DNA of 8,083 bases from Alphaproteobacteria bacterium. GTDB lineage: Bacteria; Pseudomonadota; Alphaproteobacteria; SMXP01. The translations under genes and the position numbers were made by a program. Under the pieces are notes generated by a model that had not been told where the DNA came from, did no database searches, and saw only the letters and a list, made by a program, of their open reading frames with translations. Within the stretch, counting starts at the first letter, position 1, and the number at the start of each line of letters is the position of its first letter. Positions 4,927 through 8,083 of this stretch are shown piece after piece. The DNA lies in assembly GCA_028280675.1 (NCBI GenBank), contig JANQLI010000083.1, positions 1 to 8,083 on the forward strand, read 5' to 3'.

Positions 4927-6090
4927 TTAAACTCCTAACGCATCCAGCGCATGCTGCACCACTTTGCGCATGACGGTGGGAAGGGCGTGGTCGTTGAGAG
5001 TCACGAGGGAGACCCATTGTCCCTCCACCTTACCCCCCTTGCTTTTGAGATGCGCCGTGTAAAGCGTCAGCTCCAGATGAAAATGTGTGAAGGTGTGACG
5101 CACAAGGCCGTCATGTTCTGTCCACACCGTATCGTGCGGTGCTTCTTCTAAAACATCTTCAGTGAGAACGGCTTGTTCGACCCACGCGCTTGACGGCACT
5201 TCCATCATACCACCGAGCAATCCTTTTTCGGGACGGCGGCGCAAAAGCACATCCCCATTCGCCCGCTGCAACCAAAAGACAGCGGCACGACGCGTTGGGA
5301 TTTTTTTCTTCTTTGCCTTTTTAGGAAGATCCGCCGCAATGCCTTGCTTACGCCCCTCACAACTCTTGCTCACCGGACACAACAGACAAGAGGGAGTGCG
5401 CGGCGTGCAGATGGTCGCCCCTAAATCCATCAGCGCTTGCGCATAATCGCCAGGGCGATCGGCATCAACCAATGTGGCCGCACACTCTTTCAGGCGCACC
5501 TTCGCACCCGGCAAAGGCTCCCCCACCGCAAAGGTGCGCGCCATCACCCGTTCCACATTGCCATCCACCACATTCGTGGGGCGATCAAAAGCAATCGCCG
5601 CGATAGCTGCCGCCGTATAAGGACCGACGCCCGGCAAGGCGAGCAACTCCTCCTCTGTTTCGGGAAAGGACCCGCCATACTCCTCCACGATAAACCGCGC
5701 GCATTTATGCAGATTGCGCGCCCGTGAATAATAGCCAAGCCCGGCCCACGCCCGCAGCACATCATCTAGGTCTGCTTTGGCGAGACGTTTTACAGTCGGC
5801 CAGGCTTTGAGGAACTTTTGATAATAGGGACCGACCGCCGCCACCGTCGTTTGCTGTAGCATAATCTCGCTCAGCCATACCTTGTAGGGGTCCTGCCGTC
5901 CTCCTTTGACGCGCCACGGCAGATCGCGTCCTTGATGATCATACCAATCAAGAAGCTGACGCCGAAAGCGGACGCGCTGTGCTTTTGTGATATTGCTATT
6001 TTTCTTCAACAAAGGATGGTGTACTTTTATGAGAATGGAGACCACAAAGAGAGTTGAGGTAACCAAGGCTGATGCCGGAAGACAAGTCAC
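4927..6090 (-). CDS. mutY: Adenine DNA glycosylase MutY
   Basis: MutY removes adenine mispaired with 8-oxoguanine, preventing G:C to T:A mutation. Numbered from GTG 6090 (387 residues), the glycosylase domain shows the catalytic glutamate E75 in SEIMLQQT, the helix-hairpin-helix LPGVGPYTA (152-160) and the catalytic aspartate D176 in VVDGNVERV. C228-X6-C235-X2-C238-X5-C244 binds the [4Fe-4S] cluster. A lysine-rich linker (about 257-263) leads to the C-terminal NUDIX-like domain that senses 8-oxoguanine (GLLGGMMEVPSS, then RHTFTHFHLEL). The start is uncertain. GTG 6090 has AGAGGG 7 bases upstream but adds about 36 non-family residues, with a hydrophobic stretch at about 8-21, and overlaps the divergent gene by 19 bp. 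TTG 6009 would give a family-like N-terminus but lacks a ribosome binding site. Confidence 0.95.
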   Translation of the reverse strand: MTCLPASALVTSTLFVVSILIKVHHPLLKKNSNITKAQRVRFRRQLLDWYDHQGRDLPWRVKGGRQDPYKVWLSEIMLQQTTVAAVGPYYQKFLKAWPTVKRLAKADLDDVLRAWAGLGYYSRARNLHKCARFIVEEYGGSFPETEEELLALPGVGPYTAAAIAAIAFDRPTNVVDGNVERVMARTFAVGEPLPGAKVRLKECAATLVDADRPGDYAQALMDLGATICTPRTPSCLLCPVSKSCEGRKQGIAADLPKKAKKKKIPTRRAAVFWLQRANGDVLLRRRPEKGLLGGMMEVPSSAWVEQAVLTEDVLEEAPHDTVWTEHDGLVRHTFTHFHLELTLYTAHLKSKGGKVEGQWVSLVTLNDHALPTVMRKVVQHALDALGV

Positions 6091-6638
6091 AATCGCACCC
6101 TCTGCTCACAAAACGTATCGTCTTACAGGATCGGCCTGTGCCGCAAGCAACCTGGCGTGAACGCCGTGGCCCACCGCGCGTGGGTCAATTCATCCCCCAA
6201 ATTGCCAAGGCCGCGAATAAAAAGTTCGGATTCACGGAACCTCATATTTTGAATTATTGGCCGGAGATTGTTGGCCCTGATTTGGCCAAGTCTACGTCCC
6301 CCGCAAAGCTCTCCCGCGATTCCCGTCAAGGGCACGGCGGCACACTCACGGTGCGCGTATCTGGCCCTCTGGGTCTTGAACTACAGCATATGGAGCCGCA
6401 AATCATAGACCGCATCAACCGCTATTACGGATTTTTAGCCGTCTCACATCTCCGCTTGGTGCGGGGACCACAAACGGCGCGGACCGCCAATCGGCGGCGC
6501 AAACAACAGCCACGGCCTCTCAGCCAGGACGCACAAAAACACCTTGCGGAGAGCCTGTCAGACATTGAGGACAACAAGCTTCGCGAGGCGCTGAAGACAA
6601 TGGGCGAAAAGGTGCTTCGCAGACACTCTCCACGTTAA
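6072..6638 (+). CDS. DUF721/DciA-family protein
   Basis: A 188-residue DUF721 (PF05258) protein. DciA proteins of this family interact with the replicative helicase DnaB and help load it in bacteria that lack DnaC or DnaI. Whether this alphaproteobacterial branch does the same is an inference. The domain spans about residues 32-130: RRGPPRVGQFIPQIAKAA, then LNYWPEIVGPDLAKSTSP with the family WxxIVG core (63-68), then a TLTVRVSGPLGLELQHMEP strand-helix unit. A basic linker (RRRKQQPR, 141-148) leads to a helical tail DNKLREALKTMGEKVLRR. ATG 6072 gives about 30 residues before the domain; AAGG at 6065-6068 is a poor and very close ribosome site. The gene is divergent from mutY. The order mutY, DUF721, dsbA-like, smc is a familiar alphaproteobacterial arrangement. 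Confidence 0.85.
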   Translation: MPEDKSQSHPLLTKRIVLQDRPVPQATWRERRGPPRVGQFIPQIAKAANKKFGFTEPHILNYWPEIVGPDLAKSTSPAKLSRDSRQGHGGTLTVRVSGPLGLELQHMEPQIIDRINRYYGFLAVSHLRLVRGPQTARTANRRRKQQPRPLSQDAQKHLAESLSDIEDNKLREALKTMGEKVLRRHSPR

Positions 6639-6681
6639 CGGATAAGCCCTTGATTTCACGACCTTCTGCTGCGAAAAGCAG

Positions 6682-6711
6682 TTTCCACGCGCAAGCAATA
6701 TGCATTATAGT
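6682..6711 (+). promoter_or_regulatory. Candidate promoter of the DsbA-like gene
   Basis: TATAGT (6706-6711) is a good -10, identical to that of the radical SAM gene. The best -35 is TTTCCA (6682-6687), 18 bp upstream and weak. The predicted start near 6718 would give a leader of about 37 bases containing the ribosome binding site at 6743. Read-through from the DUF721 gene is also possible. Confidence 0.4.
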
Positions 6712-6742
6712 CGCCTGTGACTTTATCCTGTTTGAGTGAGTG

Positions 6743-6748
6743 AAAGGA
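6743..6748 (+). promoter_or_regulatory. Ribosome binding site deciding the GTG 6755 start
   Basis: AAAGGA lies 6 bases before GTG 6755, ideal spacing. The other in-frame candidate, GTG 6740, lies upstream of this site and has no comparable sequence before it. The choice removes five residues from the N-terminus. Confidence 0.6.
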
Positions 6749-6754
6749 CCGCAC

Positions 6755-7447
6755 GTGCAATTCTCTCAAAATCATGGGCTTTTTAAGCCGGTTTTCGCAC
6801 TATTCGTGATACTTGGGTTTGCGCTTTCCGCATGTGATGACAGCGGTGGCTCTGTTGATGGCAGCGTCAAGTCTGGCGATCACATCATGGGTAACCCTGA
6901 TGCCCCTATCACTATGATTGAATATGCGTCCGTCACCTGCGGCGCATGCGCCGCATTCCACCTCAGCGTGCTGCCGCAAATCAAAGAAAAATATATCGAC
7001 ACGGGTAAAGTACAGTTCATTTTACGTGAATTCCCTACACGTCCAAGAGACAGAGCAATTGCTGCCTTCATGCTCGCCAGCTGTATGCCTGAAGAGCGCT
7101 ATTTTAATATGCTTGATGTTCTCTTCAAAGAACAACCCGGCTGGATTAACGCGGTAAATGAGTTAGGACAACCAGACACATACAATGCCCTCAGAAAAAT
7201 TGGCTTGAGGGCTGGGCTATCCAACGAACAGGTCAAAGCCTGCATCCAAGAGGATAAGGATGAATTTGATCGCCTCGCTTCAGTGGAAAAAGATGGAATA
7301 AAGCTTGGCGTGAAATCCACCCCGACCTTCATTATCAATGGAAAGCTCTACGTGGGGGGGCGTCCTTTTGATCAAATGAAGGCCATTTTTGATCCGATTT
7401 TGGCCGAAGCCGCGGCAGCAGAACAAGAGGGTGATGTAAGCGAATAA
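6755..7447 (+). CDS. DsbA-like thiol-disulfide oxidoreductase, predicted lipoprotein
   Basis: A 230-residue periplasmic protein with a DsbA/thioredoxin fold (DSBA-like or Thioredoxin_4 domain). The active site C62-GA-C65 lies in ASVTCGACAAFH, after the strand ITMIEYAS. The cis-proline loop is KSTPTFIING, with P190. An inserted helical domain lies between, and contains two further cysteines, C110 and C163. The signal peptide is FKPVFALFVILGFALSAC. LSAC is a lipobox, so C27 is the likely lipidated residue; it is followed by two aspartates, and Asp at +2 signals inner membrane retention in E. coli. The protein probably oxidises or isomerises cysteines of exported proteins. A role linked to neighbouring DNA genes is not implied. 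Translation starts at a GTG, chosen for its ribosome binding site. It lies 116 bp after the DUF721 gene and 183 bp before smc. Confidence 0.88.
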   Translation: MQFSQNHGLFKPVFALFVILGFALSACDDSGGSVDGSVKSGDHIMGNPDAPITMIEYASVTCGACAAFHLSVLPQIKEKYIDTGKVQFILREFPTRPRDRAIAAFMLASCMPEERYFNMLDVLFKEQPGWINAVNELGQPDTYNALRKIGLRAGLSNEQVKACIQEDKDEFDRLASVEKDGIKLGVKSTPTFIINGKLYVGGRPFDQMKAIFDPILAEAAAAEQEGDVSE

Positions 7448-7541
7448 ACATCGCATTTACCCCGTTTCGCGGCTTAATTCTTGGAATTTCCACTCAGATA
7501 TTGCTTTTCCTGTGGTTAAAGCAGGGATTTACCGCATTTCG

Positions 7542-7590
7542 GAGTCTGTGAATTCCACGAATCCTGCTAATTATTAAAGATTCGTGATTC
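7542..7590. promoter_or_regulatory. Cluster of four GANTC sites upstream of smc
   Basis: CcrM target sites occur at 7542-7546 (GAGTC), 7559-7563 (GAATC), 7579-7583 (GATTC) and 7586-7590 (GATTC), all in the gap before smc. The second and third are embedded in the perfect inverted repeat CACGAATC (7556-7563) and GATTCGTG (7579-7586), separated by an AT-rich 15-base stretch. This could be an operator, a hairpin in the leader, or both. No confident -35/-10 pair was found. A methylation-timed promoter is an inference from site density and from ccrM being nearby. Confidence 0.6.
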
Positions 7591-7630
7591 CCTGCCGCGT
7601 ATGCAGAAATGAAGAGAGACACCATCATCC

Positions 7631-8083
7631 GTGAAGATTGAACGTCTACGCCTCACTGGCTTTAAATCTTTTGTCGACTCGACCGAGCTCCATATTGAGC
7701 CAGGTCTGACAGGTATCGTCGGACCGAATGGCTGCGGAAAATCCAATGTGCTGGAAGGCCTGCGCTGGGTTATGGGGGCGACCTCCGCTAAAGCGCTCCG
7801 CGGCAAAGGCATGGAAGACGTCATTTTCTCGGGAACATCTGGCCGGCCTGCACGCAATATGGCAGAAGTGATTCTGCACCTCGATAATTCCGAGCGCAAA
7901 GCGCCCTCGGCGTTTAACGATTCCGATCAACTGGAAGTCAGCCGCCGGATTGAGCGGGATGCAGGCTCTGCCTATAAAATCAATGGCAAAGATGTGCGGC
8001 AACGCGATGTGCAACTGCTGTTCGCTGATGCGTCTACGGGATCGAACTCGCCTGCCCTGGTCCGTCAGGGCCAGATCTCTGAG
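7631..8083 (+). CDS. smc: Chromosome segregation protein SMC (N-terminal part)
   Basis: The first 151 codons of SMC, cut by the right edge. SMC dimers, with ScpA and ScpB, use ATP to organise and separate sister chromosomes. The N-terminus MKIERLRLTGFKSFVDSTEL is characteristic. The Walker A motif GPNGCGKS is at 31-38, followed by NVLEGLRWVMGATSAKALRGKGMEDVIFSG. The Q-loop region reads ADASTGSNSPALVRQGQI, the alphaproteobacterial form. GTG 7631 is the start: the fold begins there, and the only nearby in-frame ATG upstream (7601) is followed at once by TGA. A purine stretch GAAGAGAG (7610-7617) is 13 bases away, a poor ribosome site. The coiled coil, hinge and Walker B half lie outside the window. 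Four GANTC sites lie 41-89 bases upstream of the start. Confidence 0.96.
   Translation, partial: MKIERLRLTGFKSFVDSTELHIEPGLTGIVGPNGCGKSNVLEGLRWVMGATSAKALRGKGMEDVIFSGTSGRPARNMAEVILHLDNSERKAPSAFNDSDQLEVSRRIERDAGSAYKINGKDVRQRDVQLLFADASTGSNSPALVRQGQISE

Noticed and set aside
6666..6684. Terminator after the DUF721 gene
   Set aside because: CTGCT/AGCAG is only a 5-bp stem with three following T residues, too weak to call.

Overview
The window looks like chromosomal DNA of an alphaproteobacterium of moderate GC content. Four things point there: a CcrM-type GANTC methyltransferase, an SMC head of the alphaproteobacterial type, a direct-repeat LexA box of the alphaproteobacterial form GTTC-N7-GTTC, and intergenic palindromic repeats of the kind scattered through these genomes. 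The order and genus cannot be told from the sequence. No plasmid, phage, transposase, CRISPR, tRNA or rRNA sequence was seen. The content is mostly core genome maintenance.

Layout. 1-212 (minus): 5' part of a family 2 glycosyltransferase, cut by the window edge. 213-300: divergent promoter region with a LexA-type box. 301-1425 (plus): PA0069/SplB-related radical SAM protein. 1438-1599: nested palindromic repeat. 1642-2268 (plus): ribonuclease HII. 2260-2326: five GANTC sites. 2370-3494 (plus): CcrM. 3495-4022: 528 bases without a gene, filled with several palindromic and direct repeats. 4023-4850 (plus): divergent arylamine N-acetyltransferase-like protein. 4927-6090 (minus): MutY. 6072-6638 (plus): DUF721/DciA-family protein. 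6755-7447 (plus): DsbA-like thiol-disulfide lipoprotein. 7542-7590: four GANTC sites. 7631 to the edge (plus): start of smc.

How the genes fit together. RNase HII removes RNA from DNA, MutY removes adenine opposite 8-oxoguanine, DciA-family proteins act in replicative helicase loading, SMC organises and segregates the chromosome, and CcrM methylates GANTC at a set time in the cell cycle. The radical SAM protein belongs to a superfamily that includes spore photoproduct lyase. The acetyltransferase is the odd one out: it is more AT-rich in the parts sampled and is preceded by repeats.

The most interesting signals are regulatory. (1) A perfect GTTC-N7-GTTC box straddles the -35 element of the radical SAM gene, suggesting SOS control. 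(2) GANTC sites, about 27 in the whole window by hand count, are bunched five in 67 bp before ccrM and four in 49 bp before smc, suggesting that both genes read the methylation state of the DNA. (3) Three genes (minus start 212, plus starts 301 and 1642) have a -10 element ending exactly 6 bases before ATG and no Shine-Dalgarno sequence fitted to that ATG, suggesting leaderless mRNAs. No wholly new multi-gene system was recognised.
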